Below, in pieces: positions 32,735 to 41,633 of a DNA stretch of 64,000 nucleotides; position 1 is the stretch's first letter, and every line of letters begins with the position of its first letter. This DNA is from Mucilaginibacter sp. UBA5151 (GTDB taxonomy: Bacteria; Bacteroidota; Bacteroidia; Sphingobacteriales; Sphingobacteriaceae): assembly GCA_002413785.1 (NCBI GenBank), contig DHXR01000035.1:46754-110753 (forward strand). The letters run 5' to 3'. The notes below the pieces were generated by a model. The model made no database searches and was not told the origin of the DNA. It saw only the letters and a list, made by a program, of their open reading frames with translations. The position numbers were made by a program, and so were the translations under genes.

Positions 32735-35449
32735 ATGCCATCTATTATAAAAGAAAAAATAAAAAAATACAGTTTCATACAGCGGAGCAACGGACACAGC
32801 CCGCAGGAATTCGATACTGCCTCAATTGCCAAACTTAAAAACATAGCCGTTTGCAGCAGTGCCAAATCACTCGCCTTTTTGGAGACCAATATTAAAGGCT
32901 TGTCCGGCGATGAAGTGGATGAACGTATAGACGTATTCGGGTTGAACGAAGTAGCGCACGAAAGGGCGCCAAAATGGTACGTCCAATTTTTCCAGGCATT
33001 TTTAAATCCTTTTATTGCTGTTTTGTTTGTTTTGGCCATAGTATCACTTATTACCGACGTAATCATCCACGCACCCGGCGACAGGGATTACACCACAGTA
33101 TTGGTGATCAGTACCATGGTTATACTGAGCGTTATGCTCCGCTTTATACAGGAGTTTAGGAGTAACCAGGCCGCAGAAAAACTAAAGTCGATGGTAAAAA
33201 CAACGGCTACCGTTTTCCGTGATGAGGAGAAGAGCGAAATTGATATTAAAAAACTGGTGCCCGGGGATATCATCCAGCTTTCGGCAGGCGATATGATACC
33301 GGCAGATGTGCGCATTCTTCAATCAAAAGACTTGTTTGTAAGCCAGTCAATGCTGACCGGCGAGGCCCTGCCTGTTGAAAAGATCTGGAACGCAGTTCCC
33401 GATGCTGCCAAACAATCACCTTTGGAGTTGAATAATATCTGTTTTATGGGCACCAATGTGGTAAGCGGTACTGCAATGGCCGCTGTGGTGAACACAGGTG
33501 AAGAAACTTATTTCGGGTCGCTTTCAAAATCACTTGTTGGTAAACGTGCTGAGACAAGCTTCGACAAGGGCGTAAATAGTGTCAGCTGGCTGCTGATCCG
33601 TTTTATGCTGGTAATGGTTCCATTGGTTTTCTTAATTAACGGCCTTACCAAGCACGACTGGCTGGAGGCATTTTTATTTGGCCTTTCCATCGCCGTTGGG
33701 CTCACCCCGGAAATGCTGCCTATGATTGTGACCGCAAACCTGGCAAAAGGCGCGGTAAATATGTCGAAACGCAAGGTGGTGGTAAAACGTCTGAATGCGA
33801 TTCAGAATATTGGGGCGATGGATGTTCTTTGTACGGATAAAACAGGTACGCTTACCATGGATAAAATTGTTCTGGAACGCCACCTGAACGTTTACGGCCA
33901 GGAAGATAATGAGGTAATGAAATGGGCGTATCTGAATAGTTTTCACCAAACCGGGCTAAAGAATTTGCTGGATGTTGCAGTGCTGGAACATGTTGATTTT
34001 CATAGTTGTATAAAAGAAGGAGAAACCTACACAAAAGTTGATGAGATCCCTTTTGACTTTCAACGACGCAGGATGTCAGTTATTCTGGAGGGGCATAACC
34101 GCAAACACCTCCTGATTTGTAAAGGGGCTGTTGAGGAAGTATTGGATCTTTGCAGTCATGCTTTTGATCCGGGAGAAGATAACAGCCTTCAAATAGAAAA
34201 AGACGATGTTATCCCCATGGATAACGCTATGCGCGAAACGGTGCTTAAAAAATCAAGGCAATTGAATTCGGAGGGGCTAAGGGTATTGCTTGTTGCCGTG
34301 AAAGAATACGACGAAAGGCCATTAACCTACAGCAAAGCCGATGAAAACGACATGATCCTAACAGGCTTTATTGGCTTTTTGGACCCTGCAAAACCATCGG
34401 CAAAGCTAGCGATAGATGCCCTGCATAAGTTAGGCGTGAGCATAAAAGTACTCACCGGCGATAATGAAGTGGTTACTAAAAAAATATGCCGGGATGTTGG
34501 GATCCCCTTCACAAATATTTTACTGGGCCGCGACCTGGAAAGCATGACAGACGAAGAACTCAGCAACCAGATTGATAATGTAAGCATCCTTGCCAAATTA
34601 AGCCCGGTTCAAAAATCAAGGGTGGTAAAGGTTTTACAGGCTAAAGGGCATACCGTTGGCTTTATGGGCGATGGCATAAATGACGCCGCTGCATTACGCG
34701 ATGCGGATGTTGGCATTTCGGTAGATACCGCAGTGGATATTGCGAAGGAAAGCGCTGATATTATATTACTTGAAAAGGACCTGATGGTATTACGCAAAGG
34801 GGTTATTTATGGCCGGCGTACGTTTGGTAACATTATCAAATACATTAAAATGACTGCCAGCAGTAATTTTGGCAACATGTTCAGTATGCTCGGTGCAAGC
34901 GCCCTGCTCCCATTTCTGCCTATGCTGCCAATACAAATCCTGATCAATAATTTATTGTACGATATATCGCAAATTTCAATACCCTGGGATAAAATGGATG
35001 AAGACTATATTGAAAAACCCCGCAAATGGGATGCAGGCGGTATTGGCAAATTTATGATCTTCATCGGCCCGATAAGCTCCATTTTTGATTATGCCACTTT
35101 TGCCCTGCTGTGGTTCGTATTTAAAGCAAGTTCGCCGGCGCACCAGGGCTTTTTTCAAACCGGCTGGTTTATTGAAAGTTTACTTTCACAAACGTTAATT
35201 GTGCACATGATCCGCACCCGCAAAATTCCATTTATACAAAGCTGGGCTACAACGCCGGTGGTAGCATTAACGTCAGCCGTTATGGCGATAGCCATATTCC
35301 TGCCATTTTCGCCTTTGGCGGCGGCATTCAAATTAGAGCCAATGCCATTTATGTTTTTCTTATGGCTGTTAGCAATTTTGGTTGCCTATTGCTTTTTAAC
35401 CCAGTTCATAAAAAACTGGTTTATAAACAAATTCCATCAGTGGCTGTAA
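32735..35449 (+). CDS. mgtA: Magnesium-translocating P-type ATPase
   Basis: 904 residues, P-type ATPase IIIB: LVPGDIIQLSAGDMIPADVR, SMLTGEALPVEK, the phosphorylation site DVLCTDKTGTLTMDK, LTGDNEVVTKKICRDVG and GDGINDAAALRDADVGISV. About ten membrane helices import Mg2+ at ATP cost. MgtA enzymes are normally induced at low Mg2+, while MgtE works at adequate levels, so the divergent pair suggests joint Mg2+ control. Its stop overlaps the convergent yigZ stop by 13 bases. Confidence 0.95.
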   Translation: MPSIIKEKIKKYSFIQRSNGHSPQEFDTASIAKLKNIAVCSSAKSLAFLETNIKGLSGDEVDERIDVFGLNEVAHERAPKWYVQFFQAFLNPFIAVLFVLAIVSLITDVIIHAPGDRDYTTVLVISTMVILSVMLRFIQEFRSNQAAEKLKSMVKTTATVFRDEEKSEIDIKKLVPGDIIQLSAGDMIPADVRILQSKDLFVSQSMLTGEALPVEKIWNAVPDAAKQSPLELNNICFMGTNVVSGTAMAAVVNTGEETYFGSLSKSLVGKRAETSFDKGVNSVSWLLIRFMLVMVPLVFLINGLTKHDWLEAFLFGLSIAVGLTPEMLPMIVTANLAKGAVNMSKRKVVVKRLNAIQNIGAMDVLCTDKTGTLTMDKIVLERHLNVYGQEDNEVMKWAYLNSFHQTGLKNLLDVAVLEHVDFHSCIKEGETYTKVDEIPFDFQRRRMSVILEGHNRKHLLICKGAVEEVLDLCSHAFDPGEDNSLQIEKDDVIPMDNAMRETVLKKSRQLNSEGLRVLLVAVKEYDERPLTYSKADENDMILTGFIGFLDPAKPSAKLAIDALHKLGVSIKVLTGDNEVVTKKICRDVGIPFTNILLGRDLESMTDEELSNQIDNVSILAKLSPVQKSRVVKVLQAKGHTVGFMGDGINDAAALRDADVGISVDTAVDIAKESADIILLEKDLMVLRKGVIYGRRTFGNIIKYIKMTASSNFGNMFSMLGASALLPFLPMLPIQILINNLLYDISQISIPWDKMDEDYIEKPRKWDAGGIGKFMIFIGPISSIFDYATFALLWFVFKASSPAHQGFFQTGWFIESLLSQTLIVHMIRTRKIPFIQSWATTPVVALTSAVMAIAIFLPFSPLAAAFKLEPMPFMFFLWLLAILVAYCFLTQFIKNWFINKFHQWL

Positions 35450-36048
35450 TCGTACTTTATACCAACATTCAACTTATTGAGTTTTGTTAGTGTTTGATTT
35501 ACCTGCTTTTTCCTGATAGAAACCTGAATACTGCAATTGTTGTCAAATAGCTGGCTTATAATAGTAAGGTTATCATCTTTGATGATCTTCATTACGTCAT
35601 TCATTTGCAGGTACTCAAAACCGATGGTATAAATATCGTTTACTGTTTTTTCAATAATTTTAGCCTGGTTCAGCGCATCTTCAGTAGCCGATTTATAGGC
35701 GTTGATGAGCCCTGGTACACCTAATAAAGTACCGCCAAAATAACGTACCACAACAACGGCTACGTTTGTAAGATCACGGGAAAGCAAAGTATTTAATATG
35801 GGCCGTCCCGCTGTTCCCGAGGGCTCCCCGTCATCATTTATCCGGAAAACAGAACGGTCAATACCTAACCTCATCGCCCAGCAATGGTGGTTTGCCTTGG
35901 GATGCGCCGATTTCAGGGGAGGAAGCAGATTCTTTAGTTCATTTTCTGAATTTATCGGGTAAGCGAATGCCAAAAATTTACTGCCGCGATCCCGGAAAAG
36001 GCCCTCAGCTGGATTTTCAATTGTACGGTAAGTGTCTTCAAAAAGCAT
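35437..36048 (-). CDS. YigZ / IMPACT family protein (UPF0029)
   Basis: 203 residues. The N-terminal IMPACT domain has GSKFLAFAYPI, AHPKANHHCWAMRLG and NDDGEPSGTAGRPIL, followed by VVVVRYFGGTLLG. A C-terminal ferredoxin-like domain (DUF1949-type) follows. The eukaryotic IMPACT relative affects translation control; the bacterial role is not settled. It starts 8 bases after the EamA gene stops, and both are transcribed on the minus strand. Confidence 0.9.
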   Translation of the reverse strand: MLFEDTYRTIENPAEGLFRDRGSKFLAFAYPINSENELKNLLPPLKSAHPKANHHCWAMRLGIDRSVFRINDDGEPSGTAGRPILNTLLSRDLTNVAVVVVRYFGGTLLGVPGLINAYKSATEDALNQAKIIEKTVNDIYTIGFEYLQMNDVMKIIKDDNLTIISQLFDNNCSIQVSIRKKQVNQTLTKLNKLNVGIKYDYSH

Positions 36049-36056
36049 TTTAATGA

Positions 36057-36914
36057 TCAGGATTTCGCGATGACGATAATTGCAATGATAGCAATAACTA
36101 AGCCTGCCTTATTCAACAGGCTCAACTTTTCTTTAAAAATAATTAAGCCTGTTAAGGCGCCTGCAACAATTACACCGATATTCATCGCCGAAAAAACGGT
36201 GGATGGATGGCTTGCAAGTGCTTTATGCGCCTTTAGGTAAAACAGAATATTGCCGAAATTGGCTATCCCCAATACCCAGCCTATTAAGATGTGGGGCCAT
36301 GAGAAACGCATTTTTTTTGTGATCACCTGGTAAAATAATCCAACCAGCGAAAAAACAAAGGCAAGCGAAAAAACAATAAAAAGCGAACTGCTGTAGGTAA
36401 CTGTCTTTAATGCGGCAATTTGTTTAAACAGCACATCAATAAGGCCCATTCCCACAAAAACAATTAGCAGGTATAACCAGGCATTTGATACGCCATGTTT
36501 GCTTTCGGCTTTTTTTTGCCATGGTATAGTGCAAATAATTGCGGCGAATCCCAACCCGATCCCTATTAATTTTAAGGGCGTTAATTTTTCGTCAAATAAA
36601 ATGAAAGATGCGATAACAGGAATAAAAAGTGATAAACGTTGGGCGATGTCCGTCCGCACGATGCCCGACAACCTTACTGAGATAGCTAATATCACAAAAA
36701 GCGCCGGAAGCAACAGCGCCAATAAGGAATAATTAAAAAAGGGCGCACTCGAAAGATTTACCAGGTCAGGTTTTAAAAAAAGCCAGGTCAGTACCATCGC
36801 CATCGAATAATTCCAGGTGATGGCCTGGTAAATATCAATATGATACCGGCTAGCCACCTTTAACATAATGGAAATGGTTACACTGAAAAAAATACTTAGC
36901 AGAATGTAAAGCAT
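36057..36914 (-). CDS. EamA/DMT family transporter
   Basis: 285 residues with ten hydrophobic segments arranged as two five-helix repeats, as in drug/metabolite transporters. Signature-like stretches are RLSLFIPVIASFILFDEKLTP and AMNIGVIVAGALTGLIIFKEKLSLLN, the ends of each repeat. The substrate (a metabolite or nucleobase-type export) is unknown. Upstream of yigZ in a likely two-gene operon. Confidence 0.85.
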   Translation of the reverse strand: MLYILLSIFFSVTISIMLKVASRYHIDIYQAITWNYSMAMVLTWLFLKPDLVNLSSAPFFNYSLLALLLPALFVILAISVRLSGIVRTDIAQRLSLFIPVIASFILFDEKLTPLKLIGIGLGFAAIICTIPWQKKAESKHGVSNAWLYLLIVFVGMGLIDVLFKQIAALKTVTYSSSLFIVFSLAFVFSLVGLFYQVITKKMRFSWPHILIGWVLGIANFGNILFYLKAHKALASHPSTVFSAMNIGVIVAGALTGLIIFKEKLSLLNKAGLVIAIIAIIVIAKS

Positions 36915-36919
36915 GGTTT

Positions 36920-37026
36920 TTTGGTTGATTGGGTTGATTATGTGAGTAGTGAGCGGTGAATAGTGAGGAACAAAGCGTCGTTTTACCGCTGCAACTCAAC
37001 TCACCATTCACTATTCACCGCTCACC
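36920..37026. terminator. GTTGATTAAGTGA-class inverted repeat
   Basis: The left arm (36920-36967) has TGAGTAGTGAGCGGTGAATA; the right arm (37000-37026) is the inverse, CACTATTCACCGCTCACC. It sits between the ribD stop and the EamA start; probable ribD terminator. Confidence 0.65.
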
Positions 37027-38065
37027 TATTTACTAATATTCGCAATATATCAGTACCTATTAAAAATTCTTCTGCCGCACCGCTTATCAATGGCGCTCTT
37101 ATTCCTTTTCTAAAATTTATTTTCCCGGTAAAAATACGGGCCTCATCCCATAAACCTGCTTCGATAAATGAATTAAGGGTATAGGCCCCGCCTTCAATAA
37201 TGACTGATTGTATATCCTGCAGGTATAACTGAAACAAAATATATTGGGGTACATAGCGGTCAAAATCTTCAAGTGCGATGTATTTATTTTTTCCTTCAAT
37301 ATCAGTTCTTATCTCATTAAATATCAATGTTTCAACACTTTGATCAAACAAATTTAAGCTTTTATTTAATTCGAGCCGGCGGTCAATAACTACACGCTTG
37401 GGTGATCTTCCCGGTGCATACCTGACATTTAATTGCGGGTTATCAATAGCCGCTGTATTTTTACCAACTAAAATGGCATCTTCCTCAGCCCGCCATTGAT
37501 GCACCAGCCTGCGCGATTCGGTCCCTGTGATCCAGTGCTGGCTATTATCATCAGGCGCAAAGAAACCATCCGCTGTTTGCGCCCATTTCAGTATAATATA
37601 GGGCCGGTGTTTTTGCACCCTTGTAAAAAAACGGCGGTTTAGCCATTGACATTCTTTTTCCAAAACCCCGGTGATTACTTCTATCCCGGCTTCCCTTAGC
37701 TTCTCAATACCTTTTCCGTTCACCTGTTCAAAGGGATCGCGGCAGCCGACAACTACCCTTGGGATCCGGTGTTTAATGATCAGATCGGCGCAGGGAGGGG
37801 TTTTGCCATAGTGAGCGCATGGTTCCAGGGAAACATATAGCGTTGATTGATCTAAAAGTTCAGCTGCATCACTAAAATTACTGAATACCTGGTTAATAGC
37901 GTTCACTTCGGCGTGTGCTTCGCCATATTTATGATGGTAACCTTCGCCAATAATGACGCTATCCATAACAACAACTGCACCCACCATAGGGTTAGGACTC
38001 ACCGATCCCATGCCCGACCGGGCAAGATCAATACAGCGTTGCATGTATTTTTCATCTGTTACCAT
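37022..38065 (-). CDS. ribD: Riboflavin biosynthesis deaminase/reductase
   Basis: 347 residues starting at MVTDEKYMQRCIDLARSGMG. The deaminase part has HAEVNAI and the zinc-ligand motif SLEPCAHYGKTPPCADLI. The reductase part (from about 150) has VTGVLEKEC, ILVGKNTAAIDNPQLNVR and IIEGGAYTLNSFI. It performs the second and third steps of riboflavin synthesis. The frame runs 14 codons further, but ATG 38065 follows a -7 box by only 4 bases, which favours it. Not clustered with other rib genes. Confidence 0.95.
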   Translation of the reverse strand: MVTDEKYMQRCIDLARSGMGSVSPNPMVGAVVVMDSVIIGEGYHHKYGEAHAEVNAINQVFSNFSDAAELLDQSTLYVSLEPCAHYGKTPPCADLIIKHRIPRVVVGCRDPFEQVNGKGIEKLREAGIEVITGVLEKECQWLNRRFFTRVQKHRPYIILKWAQTADGFFAPDDNSQHWITGTESRRLVHQWRAEEDAILVGKNTAAIDNPQLNVRYAPGRSPKRVVIDRRLELNKSLNLFDQSVETLIFNEIRTDIEGKNKYIALEDFDRYVPQYILFQLYLQDIQSVIIEGGAYTLNSFIEAGLWDEARIFTGKINFRKGIRAPLISGAAEEFLIGTDILRILVNR

Positions 38066-38069
38066 GCTG

Positions 38070-38077
38070 CAAATATA
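38070..38077 (-). promoter_or_regulatory. -7 box TATATTTG immediately before ribD start
   Basis: TATATTTG fits TAnnTTTG exactly and is followed by only CAGC before the ATG, implying a leaderless or near-leaderless mRNA. Confidence 0.5.
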
Positions 38078-38090
38078 ACATGAACTATGG

Positions 38091-38196
38091 TCTGAATCAG
38101 AATTCACAGAATTTTAGAATTGTCAGGATTTAATGGTCTGTAACTGTTAGCCTTTCCATTCTGTTAATTTATAAATTCTGAAAATTCTGATTCAGA
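38091..38196. repeat. TCTGAATCAGAATT-class inverted repeat between ribD and prmC
   Basis: TCTGAATCAGAATT (38091-38104) pairs with its exact inverse (38183-38196). It separates two divergent promoters. Related in style to the GTCTGAACC hairpins at 12138 and 42013. Confidence 0.65.
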
Positions 38197-38199
38197 TAT

Positions 38200-38207
38200 G
38201 TTACTTT
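38200..38207 (+). promoter_or_regulatory. -7 box TTACTTTG immediately before prmC start
   Basis: TTACTTTG (one mismatch to TAnnTTTG), then CTGCA and TG of the ATG at 38213. The arrangement mirrors the divergent ribD start. Confidence 0.4.
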
Positions 38208-38212
38208 GCTGC

Positions 38213-39070
38213 ATGAAAACTATAAAGGATGTTTTTGCCGCTTATAAACAAGGTTTAAAAGACCTGTATGTACCCATTGAAACAGAAGCCATTACTCTTT
38301 TGGCTATCAGCGAGATATGCGGGTTAGCAAAAGCAAAAATCAAAGCCTTTCCCGAAACTGAGCTAAGCCAGCAGCAAAGTGATAAACTATCCGCAACCCT
38401 GGCAGAACTAAAAACAGGCAAGCCCATCCAGTATATTTTAGGCAAAACAGAATTTTACGGATTACCATTTAATGTTAACCCATCGGTGTTGATACCCCGG
38501 CCCGAAACAGAGGAACTGGTGGAATGGGCGCTTTCTTCAGTTGGCAGTGAGCAGTTGGCAGTTGGCAGTATTTTAGATATCGGCACCGGCAGCGGTTGCA
38601 TTGCTATAAGTTTAAAGAAAAACTTACCCGGCTTTAAGGTATCCGCTATTGATATTTCAGCTGATGCATTACAAACTGCGAAAGAAAATGCGCAATTGAA
38701 TGATGTTGATATTGAGTTTATTAAGGCTGATATGCTTAACTTCGGCTTAACACTGGCTGTTCGTTACTCGTTAATCATCAGCAACCCTCCCTACGTAACG
38801 CTTCAGGATAAAGCGGAAATGCATACCAACGTGACCGATTTTGAGCCGCACAGTGCGCTTTTTGTACCCGAAAACGACCCTTTACTGTTTTATAAAGCCA
38901 TTGCTGATTTTGCACTTAACCACCTCGCAGAAAACGGGCAGCTTTTCTTCGAGATCAACGAAAGTTACGGTGATGAAACTGTTGAACTATTATCCGATAG
39001 AGGCTTCAAAAATATTGAGTTAAAAAAAGACATGAGCGGCAGGGACAGGATGGTAAAGGCCAATGTTTGA
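38213..39070 (+). CDS. prmC: Peptide chain release factor N5-glutamine methyltransferase
   Basis: 285 residues. The N-terminal helical domain is followed by a Rossmann methyltransferase fold: NVNPSVLIPRPETEELV, SAM loop ILDIGTGSGCIAIS and catalytic NPPY in LIISNPPYV. It methylates the GGQ glutamine of release factors 1 and 2. Start ATG 38213 (MKTIKDVF) is preferred over 38198, which falls in the promoter box. Between VEWALSS and ILDIG there is an unusual VGSEQLAVGS, encoded by tandem CAGTTGGCAGT-type words (38538-38570) that look like intergenic repeat material. Confidence 0.94.
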   Translation: MKTIKDVFAAYKQGLKDLYVPIETEAITLLAISEICGLAKAKIKAFPETELSQQQSDKLSATLAELKTGKPIQYILGKTEFYGLPFNVNPSVLIPRPETEELVEWALSSVGSEQLAVGSILDIGTGSGCIAISLKKNLPGFKVSAIDISADALQTAKENAQLNDVDIEFIKADMLNFGLTLAVRYSLIISNPPYVTLQDKAEMHTNVTDFEPHSALFVPENDPLLFYKAIADFALNHLAENGQLFFEINESYGDETVELLSDRGFKNIELKKDMSGRDRMVKANV

Positions 39071-39105
39071 ACTTCAAATTTTTAAATTGTCGCATTTTCA
39101 AATTA
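39068..39105. terminator. AATTTGAAAATTTG-class hairpin between convergent prmC and dinB
   Basis: TTGAACTTCAAATTTTTAA and TTTTCAAATTAACTC form a loose palindromic stretch in the 37-base gap between stops; probable bidirectional terminator. Confidence 0.4.
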
Positions 39106-39107
39106 AC

Positions 39108-40292
39108 TCATCCCCGCATAAACGGATTAAAATTCCTTGTCCCTATCTCCATCCCTGCCGCCCGGCACACGGTTTTTTCGCCGAATTTAAAGTTGATCTT
39201 ATCCATGGCCTGGTAAAGTTTTATCCGCTCTTCATTATCTTCAAAAAGGTTGATCTGATAGCCGCCGCTGCAAAGGTTACTGAGCCTCACCCCTATTAAC
39301 CTTATTGGAAGGTGCTGGTTCCAGGCTTTTTTTAGGAGATTTTTTATGCCGGGGATCAGGATATGCTCGGCTGCGGTAAGGGCTATTTTTTCCTGCTGGG
39401 TATGGGTCTCGAAATTGGCATAGCGCACTTTTATGGCCATGCAGGAGGCTACCAGGTTTTCCCTGCGGAGTTTGCCGGCAAGTTCCTCCGTCATAGATAC
39501 CAGGATGGTTTCAATCTTTTGCTGATCGGCTATATTACTGCCGAAAGTATGCTCGGTAGAGATGGACCTCCTTTCCGAATGCGGTACGATCACGCTTTCA
39601 TCAATCCCGTTCGCTTTATCCCAGATGTATTTGCCCGCCCTGCCCAAAATGGTTTCTAAAAACTTCAGGTTCGATTTTTGCAGGTCGCCTATTTTTTCGA
39701 TGCCGTACTGGTAAAGCTTTGCACTTGTACTTTCACCCAAACCAGGTATTTTACTGATATTCAGCGGAGCAAGAAAAGCCTTTTCCATGCCATGGGGTAT
39801 GTACAGCTGTCCGTTGGGTTTAGCCTGGCAGGTAGCCATTTTTGATACGGTTTTGCAGGATGACATGCCAAAAGAAATTGGCAGGCCCGTTTCCCTGATA
39901 ATCCGGCGCCTGAGTTCGGTAGCATGCTGGTAACAGTTATGAAAGCGGTCCATGCCCGTATAGTCGATATAAAACTCATCAACCGATGTTTTCTGGTACA
40001 GGGGTACCGATTGCCTGATGATCTCCGTGACCTCGCGTGAAGCTTCCGAATACCTGCCATGCGCCCCCCTCACAATGATGGCATGCGGGCAAAGCTTCAT
40101 GGCCTGCCGCATGGGCATAGCCGAGTGGATACCAAATTTGCGCGCCTCGTAACTACAGGAAGCTACTACCCCCCTGTCAGCCGAACCGCCGATAAGCACC
40201 GGTTTGCCGATAAGCGAAGGATCGAACTTCCGCTCCACCGAAACAAAGAAAGAATCGAGGTCGATATGCATGATGGTGCGTTTGCCGCTCAT
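39108..40292 (-). CDS. dinB: DNA polymerase IV, Y-family
   Basis: 394 residues with the Y-family catalytic motifs HIDLDSFFVSVE (near residue 8) and SVDEFYIDYTGMD, the helix-hairpin-helix region ISKIPGLGESTSAKLYQYG, and a little-finger domain to the C-terminus. Error-prone translesion synthesis. Divergent from the tandem 2H-phosphoesterase-like genes across 72 bases. A -7 box lies only 4 bases before the ATG. No LexA-type operator recognised. Confidence 0.95.
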   Translation of the reverse strand: MSGKRTIMHIDLDSFFVSVERKFDPSLIGKPVLIGGSADRGVVASCSYEARKFGIHSAMPMRQAMKLCPHAIIVRGAHGRYSEASREVTEIIRQSVPLYQKTSVDEFYIDYTGMDRFHNCYQHATELRRRIIRETGLPISFGMSSCKTVSKMATCQAKPNGQLYIPHGMEKAFLAPLNISKIPGLGESTSAKLYQYGIEKIGDLQKSNLKFLETILGRAGKYIWDKANGIDESVIVPHSERRSISTEHTFGSNIADQQKIETILVSMTEELAGKLRRENLVASCMAIKVRYANFETHTQQEKIALTAAEHILIPGIKNLLKKAWNQHLPIRLIGVRLSNLCSGGYQINLFEDNEERIKLYQAMDKINFKFGEKTVCRAAGMEIGTRNFNPFMRG

Positions 40293-40296
40293 AGCA

Positions 40297-40304
40297 CAAA
40301 TGTA
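40297..40304 (-). promoter_or_regulatory. -7 box TACATTTG immediately before dinB start
   Basis: TACATTTG is followed by TGCT and then the ATG, the same close spacing as at ribD and prmC; a leaderless message is likely. Confidence 0.5.
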
Positions 40305-40364
40305 AAAAAAGATTTGCTTTTTGCTAATTTTTTTAGCAATATTGTTTTCTCAAAACAAAAAGCC

Positions 40365-40991
40365 ATGACAGGTTATCAGGATTATTTAATAGTGCTTTCT
40401 CCGCCCGAAAACATCGTAAACAGGGTAAAACAATTAAAGGATTTTAGTTACCATAAGATAGGTGAGTTTGAAAGCCTTTACGCCAAAGCAAATATTGTAA
40501 TACAGCCATGGCCCCGCAAAAAGCCGGTATGGATTGAGCCGCTTATCCGCAAACTGGTAAGGGATCTGCAATCGCTGCCCCCTGTTGTTTTGGATATAAA
40601 TGGTTTCGGTTTTTTTGATCAGCAGGTGTATCAAACTATCTATGCCAAACTGAATTCAACACCGGCAACAAAGGTTTGGTTTAAGCTGCTGCGGAAATTT
40701 TTTAACACCCCGGCCTTTGAACCGCATATTACTATAGCCCGCAACTTACCCAACGAGGATTTTAAGAAACTGTGGCCATTTTTTAAGGGGCTTAAATGGA
40801 ATGAGCCGTTTAAGATTGAACAGCTGACCATATTAAAACGGGAAATGATCGGGCACGACAAAACCTATAAAGTATTGAGGGAGATCCCCTTTAACCAAAA
40901 ACTCAATTTTAATGAATTTACCTACTCGAAATTAAAAGCGCCGTTTTCTACATTAAACAAGGTTAATTTACAACAGATCAGCCTTTTTTAA
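40365..40991 (+). CDS. 2'-5' RNA ligase (2H phosphoesterase)-like protein, paralog 1
   Basis: 208 residues starting at MTGYQDYLIVLSPPENIV; the long upstream extension of the frame overlaps dinB antisense and is not used. It has the 2H fold with a second-motif sequence FEPHITIARNLP. In the place of the first H-x-T/S-x motif it has KANIVIQPWPRK, without histidine. Normal family members cyclise or cleave RNA ends using both histidines, so activity is doubtful. It is followed after 9 bases by a paralog. The function beyond the fold is unknown. Confidence 0.75.
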   Translation: MTGYQDYLIVLSPPENIVNRVKQLKDFSYHKIGEFESLYAKANIVIQPWPRKKPVWIEPLIRKLVRDLQSLPPVVLDINGFGFFDQQVYQTIYAKLNSTPATKVWFKLLRKFFNTPAFEPHITIARNLPNEDFKKLWPFFKGLKWNEPFKIEQLTILKREMIGHDKTYKVLREIPFNQKLNFNEFTYSKLKAPFSTLNKVNLQQISLF

Positions 40992-41000
40992 TCAGGGATT

Positions 41001-41561
41001 ATGACAGCCTACGCTGATTATTTAATGGTGATAACCCCGCCCGATAACATAGTTAAGGAGATTTTGCGGTATAAGCGGGCTTCGGCTAATACCATGGGGC
41101 ATTTTGAGGGTATGCACAGCAGCGTGCAAATTGTTGTCACCTATCAAACCAGGTGCAACCCAGGCCTGGCGCAGCCTGCATTTGAAAAAATGATAAAAAG
41201 ATTACACGCCCTGCCCCCGGTTGAGCTGCGCCTGAACGGATTTGGTTTTTTCAACCACGGTGAAACCGCCAGAACAATATACGCCGTAGTTGAAAAAACT
41301 GCACATACTGATAATTGGTTCAGGCTGCTAAAAAAACAGTTGGACATAAGGGTCGAAAACTTTGTACCGCATATTACTCTGGTCCGCAACATCCCGGTAA
41401 CTTCTTTTGACAAATTGTGGCCAAATTTTGAAAACAGGCCCTTTTCTGAAACCTTTACGGCCAATAGTTTAACTATACTGCAAAAGGAAACATTTGTTGA
41501 TTATTGTGAATGGAGGCATTACAAAGAATTGTTTTTTGCTGATAAATTAGCAATTTTTTAA
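41001..41561 (+). CDS. 2'-5' RNA ligase (2H phosphoesterase)-like protein, paralog 2
   Basis: 186 residues with the same layout as its neighbour: TAYADYLMVITPPDNIVKEI at the start, FVPHITLVRNIPV as second motif, and SSVQIVVTYQTR in place of the first histidine motif. The shared phrases (LPPVxLxxNGFGFF) show a tandem duplication followed by divergence. Same strand, 9-base gap; it must be read as a pair with paralog 1. Confidence 0.72.
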   Translation: MTAYADYLMVITPPDNIVKEILRYKRASANTMGHFEGMHSSVQIVVTYQTRCNPGLAQPAFEKMIKRLHALPPVELRLNGFGFFNHGETARTIYAVVEKTAHTDNWFRLLKKQLDIRVENFVPHITLVRNIPVTSFDKLWPNFENRPFSETFTANSLTILQKETFVDYCEWRHYKELFFADKLAIF

Positions 41562-41633
41562 CATTTTCTGCATAAGAGTTAATTAGCTTGGATGAATTAA
41601 AATATTTTGTTTTAACTACTAAATAAATACTTT

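Noticed and set aside
40059..40364. N-terminal extension of the first 2H-like protein (102 codons)
   Set aside because: It runs antisense through dinB and lacks the family start; ATG 40365 gives the expected protein.
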